Shown piece after piece: positions 8,126-15,771 of a DNA stretch of 64,000 nucleotides. The notes under the pieces were generated by a model, which was not told the DNA's origin, did no database searches, and worked only from the letters and a program-made list of their open reading frames with translations. Source of the stretch: DATKYQ01 sp964640665 (GTDB lineage: Bacteria > Myxococcota > B64-G9); the NCBI GenBank assembly GCA_964640665.1, contig CAZXHT010000018.1:15513-79512 (forward strand), written 5' to 3'. The first letter of the stretch is position 1; the number at the start of each line of letters is the position of its first letter. The position numbers were made by a program, and so were the translations under genes.

Positions 8126-9726
8126 AACGCCTGGGTACTATAATCCTTTCGGAAACAACGGTAGTCCATCTCGGGGAAGATGTTGTGCCTCTGCTCCAGG
8201 TTGATAAGCAGAGAGCGGCTCGGCCTGCGGCGACTCAACTGGCCGGTCAAGCGACGAAAGGCGTCGAGATGCTCGGTCGTGCGCCTGTGTGCATATGGAA
8301 CCATGGTTCCGGTTTTCATGATGAAGGCCCAGTCGCTGGCCTGGCCCAGCATCAATTCGCGGGCCGCCTGATTCAGAATTCGCCTTTTCAGGGGCCCGGG
8401 GTTGTGGACACGCTCCGCCACCGAGATCATCCGGTCACAGGCCCAGTGAATGTGCCTGTAGATCCAGTCGTTCGATTCATTCAGCCACATCTCGTTGTAA
8501 CCGCCTCGTCCCCAACTCGAGGGCGCAGGCGTGCTCTGTAGCTGAAGCGGGTGGAGTCTCAGGTAGTCGCCGGGCGTGACCAGCTTGAAGACGGCCTGTC
8601 CGGAAGCCGCCTGCCGTATCAGAGCCTCAAGGAAGAGAGGGCCTTCGAACCACCAGTGACCGAACAGCTCGGCATCGTAGGGAGAGACGACTATCGGGGC
8701 AGGCATCATTTCGGCAAGCTCGCCGATCTGCGCCTCCCGTTCGTTCATGAAATGCTTGGCATGCGACTTGGCCTTTATGGCGGCCCGTTCGGGCCGATAT
8801 ACCTGTTTCTGCTGGGTGCGCCCGGTGATGCGGTGATACTTGATCCCCGTGCTCCTGCGTTCGCCTGTCGATTGGATATGGTTCTCGAGGTAGCCGGGAT
8901 CCAGATCGAAACCGATGTCACGGTAGAAGTCACGGTACTCCGGATCGCCCGGGTATCCGACCTTCGAGCTCCAGACCTGCATGGAACTCCTGCGGTCGCG
9001 TCCAAAGACGGCCAGGCCGGGCCGGGGCAGTATGGGGGCATACACGCCCAACGGCGGGCGGGGGGTGGCAAACAACAACCCGTGCGTGTCCGTGAAAAAG
9101 TATCGCAGCCCGTGTGAATGGAGAATCTCATCCAGGCCTTGATAGTAACCACACTCGGGAAGCCAGATGCCGTCTGGACGCTTACCCAAGAGCTGTTGAT
9201 GGCAGGCGAGCGCACAGCGAATCTGGGCAGTCACCGCCATGGGGTAGGTCTGCAACAATGGCAGATAGGCATGAGTAGCGGCGGATGTGATCAGCTCGAG
9301 CACACCGGCGCTCTCGAGCGCCCTGAATGCCGAGATCAGGTCGCCATGATAAACCGCTTTGAAACGGTCGCGGGCAAGGACGAAACGCCGATGGTAGAAC
9401 CTGGACAGCCGTTGCATGGAAGAGTCGCCCGCGGTGCGCCTGACCTCCCTCTCGGCAAGCGCTACAAGCTCCTCGACGTGCTTCAGGTAGCGCGCCTTTA
9501 GAAGATCGTCCGCCAACATGCAAAGCAGGCTGGGAGTCAAGACCATGGTGATGCGAAAAGGCACCCCGTCGTCGACAAGGCGCTCGAAAACCTCCAGTAA
9601 GGGCAGGTAACATTCGGTAAGGGCCTCGTACAGCCAATCCTCTTCCAGAAAACGTTCGTGTTCCGGGTGGCGGACGAACGGAAGGTGCGCGTGAAGCACT
9701 AAGGCCAGATATCCCTTTACGGGCAT
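8119..9726 (-). CDS. Glycoside hydrolase family 57, probable 1,4-alpha-glucan branching enzyme
   Basis: The 535-residue protein carries the GH57 conserved regions in order: LHAHLPFVRH near the N terminus, then the segment WLPECGY with the nucleophile Glu, and SPYDAELFGHWWFEGP with the acid Asp. The C-terminal part is helical, with WACDRM and ASDWAFIMKTGTM motifs as in the DUF1957 domain of GH57 branching enzymes. It should make alpha-1,6 branches in glycogen-like glucan in the cytoplasm. It sits 40 bp after the DUF4912 gene on the same strand, a pairing that makes a shared transcript likely. No clear ribosome-binding site precedes the ATG. Confidence 0.9.
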   Translation of the reverse strand: MPVKGYLALVLHAHLPFVRHPEHERFLEEDWLYEALTECYLPLLEVFERLVDDGVPFRITMVLTPSLLCMLADDLLKARYLKHVEELVALAEREVRRTAGDSSMQRLSRFYHRRFVLARDRFKAVYHGDLISAFRALESAGVLELITSAATHAYLPLLQTYPMAVTAQIRCALACHQQLLGKRPDGIWLPECGYYQGLDEILHSHGLRYFFTDTHGLLFATPRPPLGVYAPILPRPGLAVFGRDRRSSMQVWSSKVGYPGDPEYRDFYRDIGFDLDPGYLENHIQSTGERRSTGIKYHRITGRTQQKQVYRPERAAIKAKSHAKHFMNEREAQIGELAEMMPAPIVVSPYDAELFGHWWFEGPLFLEALIRQAASGQAVFKLVTPGDYLRLHPLQLQSTPAPSSWGRGGYNEMWLNESNDWIYRHIHWACDRMISVAERVHNPGPLKRRILNQAARELMLGQASDWAFIMKTGTMVPYAHRRTTEHLDAFRRLTGQLSRRRPSRSLLINLEQRHNIFPEMDYRCFRKDYSTQAFQ

Positions 9727-9766
9727 GCGATTGCCATTGAGAGTTCGTCAACGGGGCGATCGGACG

Positions 9767-10711
9767 TCAGCCGTCCGTCTTGTGCCCAAAGCCTGCCGAG
9801 CCGATCTCCTCCATCCACTGGCGTGTCTCCAACGCCCTGGCCGAATCCATACCCGGCCCCTCGATCCCCACCGAAAGCGCCTGCAATTTGTCCGCCAGCT
9901 TCTCGTCGGTCTCGAATGCCACACCGCCTGGTACGTTCCGTTGCTCTCCGTCGGCGTGGGAGGCAAGGCTCGAAGCTAGCCTGTCGGAAACGGTTGAGGG
10001 CGGCAGGCTGGAGGGATTCGATGACATGATCGGCTCGAAGCCGCCTTGCTCGTCAAGAAGCCCTAGTTCCGCTTTGTATGCGCCTTTCGGGTTGGAAACC
10101 TGGAAATACCAGCTACGAGCCGCGTGTGAAATGCGAACCGGTTGGATCAGCATCTTCTCATCGTCTTCGATTCCGATCACCCTGATGGCCGGCATGCCCC
10201 GCTCACCGTCGAGACGCCTCTGCTGCTCTGGAGTAGGATCCCAGTAGCAGTACAGCCAATCGGGGTCTCGCGGCAACAGAATCATGCGCCCGTCGCGGTA
10301 ACCGGCCGGCAGGCTGGTCGTCTCGATGTCGCCCGCCTCGCGCTTTTTGGCTTTTATACCGGAAGTCCGTCTCGTCCTTTTCCCGTTGGGTCGCCGTCGG
10401 GCTCTTGCAGTTTCCCTCGGAGCGGCCTTCGCCGCGGTCTTCTTTTTTCGCGCCGGCTTGGCTTTTGCCCGGGAAAACTTCACGAGCTTCGCATTCAGCT
10501 TCTTGACGAGTTCGTGTTTTCGAAGTCTTGACAGTCCGACGAGCCCCCACTCCCGGGCCATGGCCGTGAGCTCGGCAAGGGTCCTGCCCTTCAGACCTCC
10601 GGCTACGAGCTTCGCAAGCTCGCTCTTTGTCAGCCCGGTGTATCCACGCAGGCCCCAGGCCTTGGCCATCTCGACAAGTTCGCGCATCGATTTACTTTGT
10701 GCTGTCTTCAT
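9767..10711 (-). CDS. DUF4912 protein with N-terminal Rho-N/SAP-like repeats
   Basis: The 314-residue protein has two similar N-terminal helix-turn segments (SMRELVEMAKAWGLRGYTG and TLAELTAMAREWGLVGLSR) of the Rho N-terminal/SAP type. A Lys/Ala/Arg-rich linker follows. The DUF4912 domain starts at ILLPRDPDWLYCYWD (about residue 145) and is rich in aromatics and beta strands. In other genomes DUF4912 genes often adjoin GH57 glucan enzymes, as here. GAGGGG precedes the ATG. The gene lies seven bases after the DUF4388-J-TPR gene, so these genes form an operon. The biochemical role is unknown. Confidence 0.8.
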   Translation of the reverse strand: MKTAQSKSMRELVEMAKAWGLRGYTGLTKSELAKLVAGGLKGRTLAELTAMAREWGLVGLSRLRKHELVKKLNAKLVKFSRAKAKPARKKKTAAKAAPRETARARRRPNGKRTRRTSGIKAKKREAGDIETTSLPAGYRDGRMILLPRDPDWLYCYWDPTPEQQRRLDGERGMPAIRVIGIEDDEKMLIQPVRISHAARSWYFQVSNPKGAYKAELGLLDEQGGFEPIMSSNPSSLPPSTVSDRLASSLASHADGEQRNVPGGVAFETDEKLADKLQALSVGIEGPGMDSARALETRQWMEEIGSAGFGHKTDG

Positions 10712-10718
10712 TTTCCCC

Positions 10719-12527
10719 TCACTTACGCTTGAACAGGCCCTTCTTTTCAGAACGCATGCTCATCAGCCTCAATTCACGCGAGGCTTCAACGAGGCCTCGA
10801 TCCAGATTGATGGCTTTCTTGAACATATTAACTGCCTTTTCCTTGTCTCCACCAGTCTTATAGATTCGTCCCAAAAACAGAAAACCCATCGCGACTTCGC
10901 CGGCGCGCATCTTAAGACCCTTGCTGATCGTGTTGATGCAATGATTCGTCACGGCGCTATCGGAGCCGGTGTTGGACATGAACCTGGCGTATCCCTGGTA
11001 GATGTGGAATTCGCCCTCATCGGGATTGAGTTGAATGGCTTTCTCAAATTCGTTTAGCGCCTGTCCGTATTTCCTGGCGCCCAGCAAGACCTCTCCACGC
11101 TGAAAGCAGTTTTCGGCTTCAATGATGTTGCCAACGTCGACCTGGCTGTCATCGAGGCCCGATTTCAGCGCCTCGAGATAGTTCGTACGCGCCTTGTCAT
11201 CTGAGAGTTTCTGCTGCGCCTCGTTGAGCAGCGAGAATATCTGCGTGTAGAGATCGCGCGTCGAATCCGGAATGTCGCCGGGGACCTGGTCGGGATGATA
11301 TACTCTGGCGGCATCCAGAAACGAGCGGCTGACGTCGGACGACGATGCCGTTCGTTCCAGTCCCAGGCGCTCGAAAAAATCCTGCTCCTTGATCTTGTTG
11401 AGTTTCTCGAGCAGCTTTTGTTCCTGGCGGCTGACCGGGGGAGTGGCCAGAATAGCCGCCGATAGCAGATCGTCATCTTCGGCCTGTATAGCGCTATCGT
11501 CAGCGGTCATGCTCAAGTCCCATTCCTCAGCGGCCGCAGCGTCCCCGGGCAAGTCCTGGACTGATTCGTATTTCTCGCCGAAAGTCAGCAGCTCGAGTTC
11601 GAGGCCCATGTAAACCGTACCAAGAATGACCTTGTCTTTTTTCTCGTCGCCGCCATGGCGTGCGAGAATGTCACGCAGGGCCCTCTGCGAGGATGTGGCC
11701 TTGAACACCTTGAGTTCCAGCGGGTGCAAGTCCAGCTGGTTGATGTGCAGAGTCTTGTTTTCCACTTTGAGAAGAACGTAGTTCAGGTATTGCTCGAAAA
11801 GCGCTTCAAACTCGGGCAATTCGTACCCCTGGCGCACACCTTCCGAGATCAACTCCCAGGGGTTCTGGTTCATCGGCAGAATAGATCCCTTGTACTCTTG
11901 CCCCTCGTAGAAAGCGTAGCTCCCGACCCGCCAACTGAAGACCTCGTACACCTTCTCCTTCAACTGATCGGAAAGGTGTACAAACAGTTCGTGTGGCTCG
12001 ACGATCTTGTTCTGGATCAGGTATTCACCGAGGCGTTCGTCACGGTTGCTGGCTCGATCGAGTATATCGTCGAGTTGATCCTGGGATATGACCCCCTTGC
12101 GCAGCAGGTGTTGCCCGAGCCGATCTCTCTTCAGATTCGATATAGCCGCCACCAACTTGCCGTTGATGAGAAAAAGTTCCTTTTTCACAACCTGGTTGGA
12201 GACCAGGAGCCTTCCGGTGACCTTGGCCGCGATGAAATGATACAGCAGCTTGGGCAGGCTGACTTCGGTGAAATTGCCCGAGTACAGCGGGGCGGCTTCG
12301 ATCAGATCGTCATCGGGGAGATCGGGAATATCGCTGTCCGTTTCGACCGAGAGCAACGTTGCGAGTTCGGGGAACGATTTCATCGGTTTGAAATCCTGGC
12401 CATCCAGCGACACGGGCGTGTTCGTCTTGACCTTGTCGGCCCGGATCATCTCGGCCACGATGTTCAGGTTGAACGGACCAAGAGACGAACCGTCCGTAGA
12501 CCTGAAATAGTACCTTCTCGGAGACAT
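10719..12527 (-). CDS. GYF-like / DUF4388 (PATAN) / J-domain / TPR protein
   Basis: The 602 residues hold four segments. Residues 5-60 resemble a GYF_2 domain (YYFRSTDGSSLGPFN). Residues about 85-250 look like a DUF4388/PATAN module, with LYHFIAAKVTGRLLVSN and a segment repeated with LGQHLLRKGVIS and LGEYLIQNKIVE. Residues about 390-455 are a J domain with an intact HPD (VYHPDQVPGD). The C terminus has TPR helices (ALNEFEKAIQLNPDEGEF). Such combinations are typical of myxobacterial relatives, where they act in signalling or chaperone recruitment. This is the first gene of a minus-strand operon. The intact HPD suggests it can work with DnaK. Confidence 0.82.
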   Translation of the reverse strand: MSPRRYYFRSTDGSSLGPFNLNIVAEMIRADKVKTNTPVSLDGQDFKPMKSFPELATLLSVETDSDIPDLPDDDLIEAAPLYSGNFTEVSLPKLLYHFIAAKVTGRLLVSNQVVKKELFLINGKLVAAISNLKRDRLGQHLLRKGVISQDQLDDILDRASNRDERLGEYLIQNKIVEPHELFVHLSDQLKEKVYEVFSWRVGSYAFYEGQEYKGSILPMNQNPWELISEGVRQGYELPEFEALFEQYLNYVLLKVENKTLHINQLDLHPLELKVFKATSSQRALRDILARHGGDEKKDKVILGTVYMGLELELLTFGEKYESVQDLPGDAAAAEEWDLSMTADDSAIQAEDDDLLSAAILATPPVSRQEQKLLEKLNKIKEQDFFERLGLERTASSSDVSRSFLDAARVYHPDQVPGDIPDSTRDLYTQIFSLLNEAQQKLSDDKARTNYLEALKSGLDDSQVDVGNIIEAENCFQRGEVLLGARKYGQALNEFEKAIQLNPDEGEFHIYQGYARFMSNTGSDSAVTNHCINTISKGLKMRAGEVAMGFLFLGRIYKTGGDKEKAVNMFKKAINLDRGLVEASRELRLMSMRSEKKGLFKRK

Positions 12528-12609
12528 ACCCCAATTCCCTCGCTTATTCCGGAGAGGAAAAATACCATACCAGGCATATCGCTGTCACCAACTTTGAGCA
12601 TGTTGAGAA

Positions 12610-12638
12610 TTGACCGGCGGGACGTGAGGGAATACTCT
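12610..12638 (+). promoter_or_regulatory. Promoter for the barrel-protein operon
   Basis: TTGACC (12610-12615), a 17-base spacer and TACTCT (12633-12638). Transcription would begin near 12645, only about eight bases before the ATG at 12653, which rules out an upstream in-frame TTG at 12638 as the start. Confidence 0.5.
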
Positions 12639-12652
12639 TGGTTGACGAGAAG

Positions 12653-13177
12653 ATGCGTACTCGACCTGCAATATTCTGGCTGTCGTTTGCCCTGGTGTCA
12701 CTCATGCTTACCAAGGTCGCCGCAGCCGACGAGAACCACGTCAACGACAGCCCCTTGTGGCCTGCGCCGCGGGATGGTTGCATGATCGTCGAGCCGGGCA
12801 TCGGCTATTCCGAAGGCGTGGACATCTCGGGCACGACTCTGTTTATATCGGGTCTGTTCACATTCCGATATTTCATGGTTGGACTGCATGGCCAGGTTGT
12901 CTTTTCCGCCTCGGGCCCGCTCTACGATATGTCACTCGACCTGAATATGCGCTACGGACCTATATACCTGGGTGTCTCCGCGGTCGGGCACTGGTTTCCC
13001 GGTGATTCGACCGAGATGAAGCCCGGCGCGGCCGCAAGCTTTGGAGTCCACGTGCCGCTGCCAATCGACGGGGTTTTCCTGGATCTCGGCTACCGACCGG
13101 TCTTCGTGTTCCTCAACAGCCGCACGATGTTGTTTCATGAAATCAGCTGCGGCGCAGTCTTCGAAATAGGTTCGTAG
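12653..13177 (+). CDS. Small outer-membrane beta-barrel-like protein
   Basis: About 174 residues, with a Sec signal peptide (MRTRP, hydrophobic core, TKVAA cleavage region) followed by alternating hydrophobic and polar residues with many Gly and aromatics. Repeated strand-like segments (FRYFMVGLHGQVVF, MRYGPIYLGVSAVG) suggest a small 8-strand barrel. No catalytic motif is visible. It is followed at 8 bp by the next gene in the same direction and is probably the first gene of a three-gene unit with the PEGA pseudokinase. Confidence 0.65.
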   Translation: MRTRPAIFWLSFALVSLMLTKVAAADENHVNDSPLWPAPRDGCMIVEPGIGYSEGVDISGTTLFISGLFTFRYFMVGLHGQVVFSASGPLYDMSLDLNMRYGPIYLGVSAVGHWFPGDSTEMKPGAAASFGVHVPLPIDGVFLDLGYRPVFVFLNSRTMLFHEISCGAVFEIGS

Positions 13178-13185
13178 AGGCCTTT

Positions 13186-13827
13186 ATGCCCGACTTCAAC
13201 TTCAAAAGCATTGTTGTCTGCACAAATCCCATGGAAATAGAGATCTTCCCCGCGACGCTGCGCGAGCAAGAGATACCCCATCGTACCGAGTGGGACAAGG
13301 AGGGTGCGCTGTCCATCATGGTGCCCGAGGAGTGGGAAGGGGAGGCGCGGGCCGCACTCGATCGAGCGGCGAAGATTTTTTTCAATGAAGGTCGCAAGAA
13401 GCAACAGGCGCCTGCCGAGGACGTGGGTGAGACCGAAGAGGAGCAAGAAGACGAAGGCGGCTTGTTTATGGATCGTCCGAGCTTTTTCGACCGCGACGGC
13501 CTGCCCAGTCCGGAAGAATGCAAGATAAGACCTGTCTGGCCGGCATGGGCTCTGTCGGCGATTCCAGGTACCGGCCTCGGTCACCTGTATGCGGGCAAAT
13601 TCCAGATGTTCCTCTACCTCGTTTTTATGTCGATCCTCGGCCTGATGTTCTTCGAATACACCGGGTCCTGGATGTCGTTCCTTCTGAATCTCTTCGCCTG
13701 GTCGATGGACCTCGGCTTTGCCGCCCTGCACGTCAAGGAGCACAACCGCCGCGCCATCAGGTTCAGGAAACTGAGCAAGAAATTGGAAGACAATTTCTAT
13801 AGTTCGCTGAAAGAGCCGCGAGAGTGA
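13186..13827 (+). CDS. Membrane protein with DUF2007-like N terminus
   Basis: The 213 residues begin with a soluble domain (about 1-60, KSIVVCTNPMEIEIF and ALSIMVPEEW) that resembles DUF2007, a small alpha-beta module. An acidic Glu-rich linker follows. The C-terminal half has TM2-like hydrophobic helices (ALSAIPGTGLGHLYAGK, then two membrane segments). The stop codon overlaps the GTG start of the next gene (GTGA), implying translational coupling to the pseudokinase. Confidence 0.65.
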   Translation: MPDFNFKSIVVCTNPMEIEIFPATLREQEIPHRTEWDKEGALSIMVPEEWEGEARAALDRAAKIFFNEGRKKQQAPAEDVGETEEEQEDEGGLFMDRPSFFDRDGLPSPEECKIRPVWPAWALSAIPGTGLGHLYAGKFQMFLYLVFMSILGLMFFEYTGSWMSFLLNLFAWSMDLGFAALHVKEHNRRAIRFRKLSKKLEDNFYSSLKEPRE

Positions 13828-15611
13828 AAGAGTTCCCCAAGAAGAACGACTACGAAACTATCAGGAGCCTGGGGTCGCGAGGACCCTTCGACCTGGAAGT
13901 CGGCTGGCCTAAAATAAGTCGGGGCATCGAACAAACCGTTTTGCTCAAACGCCTGCGCCGCGGTTGGCAAGTGCACCCAGACGACGTTTCAGCTTTCGTG
14001 GCCGATTCGCTTGCGCTTTCCGGCGTTATGCATCCCAATCTCCTCGAGGTGATCGACGCGGGTTCAGAGGCTGGGCGACTCTACCTGGTCAACGAGTACA
14101 TCCACGGAGTCACGCTGTCTTCGATACTGCAGCGGGTTAAAACCGTCGGCAGCGGACTTCGCCCGGCTATGATCCTGGAAGTGATCCTGCAGGTGGCCGG
14201 TGGACTTGCCGGGGCCGCCGGCATCGAGGGACACGAAAGTCGCGGCCTGGTTCACGGTGCTCTCGGGGAGGAGTTTGTCCTTCTTGATTTCAAAGGCAGC
14301 GTCAAGATCGCCGACTTCGGCGTGTATCGTCTTATCAAAACCAGACAGGCGCTGGGAACACTGCCGGCCAATGCACTCTCTCCCGAGCAGAGGGCCGGCA
14401 GCCCTCCGACTCAGCGTTCCGACTTGTATGCCCTGGGAGCCCTGGCTCACAAGATGATTTCGCTCCTTGCAGTCGACGACGAGTCGGCAGCCGGCCTGGC
14501 CGAGCTGCGACAGGTCGTAACCCGCTTACTGAAGACAGACCCGGAAGAACGCCCGGCCGGCGCCGAGCAAGTCGTCGAAGAACTTTCGCGACTTACTACT
14601 TTGAGTGGAGAAAGCCGGGACGCGGCGCTGATCGGAGTTTTCCTGCGGGGTTTATTCGGTGGCATAACCAAGCGGGAGGATCAAGATCTACAAACCGAGA
14701 TGTCCCCGCAAGCCCATGGCGCAGACGAAATCGACTTGCTCGATCCGGGCCGGTTCTGGAGCGCCACGGGCCGAACCGATGGTGAGCCCCAGGCGCCTCC
14801 AGAAGCCGCGAAGGACGAAGATGACGTGGCCGAGATTGTCTCGCCCCGGCCCCCGAAAAGCCCGCCGCCAGTGCTCCCCCGCGTATCGCAAGCCTTGCCG
14901 GCTGCCATCTCCATCAGCGTCAGGAATCGGAGGTCGAAGACTTCGGGTAGACGTGGAGTTTTTTCTTACTTGATCGCCGTCGTTGTACTCGCCTTGGCTG
15001 CTCTCTTGGCCTGGCGGATGCTTTCCGGCCAAGGGAGCACGCCGCCGCCTTCCGGGCCCAACCAAGCCAACGGCGGGCAGGCCGGCCCACCAGCGCCACG
15101 GGGTGCTGCCGCGGCAACGGACGGAGCACCGGCCGCGAGTCCCGAGTCCGGCATTCGCAAGCCCGGCAGCCTCAGAATAACTTCAGATCCGTCCGGGGTC
15201 GCGGTGTTCATCAACGGAGAGAAACACGGTGCGACACCGACACGGGTTCCGGATCTGCAGTTGAACACCGCATTGTCCGTCAGCCTCGATATGGACGGCT
15301 TTCGCAACTGGTCTCAGACGGTAACGCTCGATCGTCGCAACCCGTCGCGCGAGATACACGCCGGCATGCTCGAGGAAAAAAAGTGCGACCACGGCAGCGG
15401 CTGGATCTACGTAAACAGCAAGCCGTCGGGGGCCACCGTGGAGATCGACGGCAAGCGCCTGCCCGGCAAGACACCCCTGATCATCGACAGGATTTGCGCG
15501 GGCGAGAAGCACAACGTAAGGGTTCTCCTGGCTGGTTACGGTACATGGTGGAAAGATGTGACGCCAACATCGGGCCGCGTGCTGAACCTCAAGGTCGATT
15601 TGCAGAAATAG
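13824..15611 (+). CDS. Membrane pseudokinase with two C-terminal PEGA domains
   Basis: The 595-residue protein has a cytoplasmic eukaryote-type kinase fold (about 10-260), a Pro-rich linker, one membrane helix (about 378-395) and two extracytoplasmic PEGA domains (IRKPGSLRITSDPSGVAVFI and GWIYVNSKPSGATVEIDG). The ATP lysine (LLKRL, Lys42) and DFG (Asp164) are kept. The catalytic loop reads HGALGEEF at 144-151 where active kinases have HRDLKPEN, so the catalytic Asp, Lys and Asn are all lost, and there is no Gly-rich loop. It is therefore a pseudokinase, probably a binding or scaffold protein. It starts at GTG 13824, overlapping the previous stop. Confidence 0.85.
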   Translation: MKEFPKKNDYETIRSLGSRGPFDLEVGWPKISRGIEQTVLLKRLRRGWQVHPDDVSAFVADSLALSGVMHPNLLEVIDAGSEAGRLYLVNEYIHGVTLSSILQRVKTVGSGLRPAMILEVILQVAGGLAGAAGIEGHESRGLVHGALGEEFVLLDFKGSVKIADFGVYRLIKTRQALGTLPANALSPEQRAGSPPTQRSDLYALGALAHKMISLLAVDDESAAGLAELRQVVTRLLKTDPEERPAGAEQVVEELSRLTTLSGESRDAALIGVFLRGLFGGITKREDQDLQTEMSPQAHGADEIDLLDPGRFWSATGRTDGEPQAPPEAAKDEDDVAEIVSPRPPKSPPPVLPRVSQALPAAISISVRNRRSKTSGRRGVFSYLIAVVVLALAALLAWRMLSGQGSTPPPSGPNQANGGQAGPPAPRGAAAATDGAPAASPESGIRKPGSLRITSDPSGVAVFINGEKHGATPTRVPDLQLNTALSVSLDMDGFRNWSQTVTLDRRNPSREIHAGMLEEKKCDHGSGWIYVNSKPSGATVEIDGKRLPGKTPLIIDRICAGEKHNVRVLLAGYGTWWKDVTPTSGRVLNLKVDLQK

Positions 15612-15654
15612 CGCGCCAGCCAGGCTGTGGACGAAACGACTGGTTTTGGTATAT

Positions 15655-15698
15655 TATACTACTAGTCTTGAGAATCTTCGCGTACCGCGAAGATTCTC
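15655..15698 (+). promoter_or_regulatory. Promoter -10 followed by a perfect 13-bp inverted repeat
   Basis: TATATT/TATACT boxes lie at 15650-15660 without a good -35. Immediately downstream is a perfect inverted repeat, GAGAATCTTCGCG (15670-15682) and its complement (15686-15698) around TAC. Flanking arms TACTACT (15657-15663) and AGTAGTA (15699-15705) extend the dyad with a six-base bulge. If transcription starts near 15667 the RNA begins with this stable hairpin. A T8 run at 15715-15722 is too far from the stem for a classic terminator, but termination after the pseudokinase gene is an alternative. Confidence 0.55.
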
Positions 15699-15771
15699 AG
15701 TAGTACTGCGCGGATTTTTTTTCGGCTGAGGAGCCGCGCTGTAAGGCTTGGTCTTGTGACGGAGGCGTATC

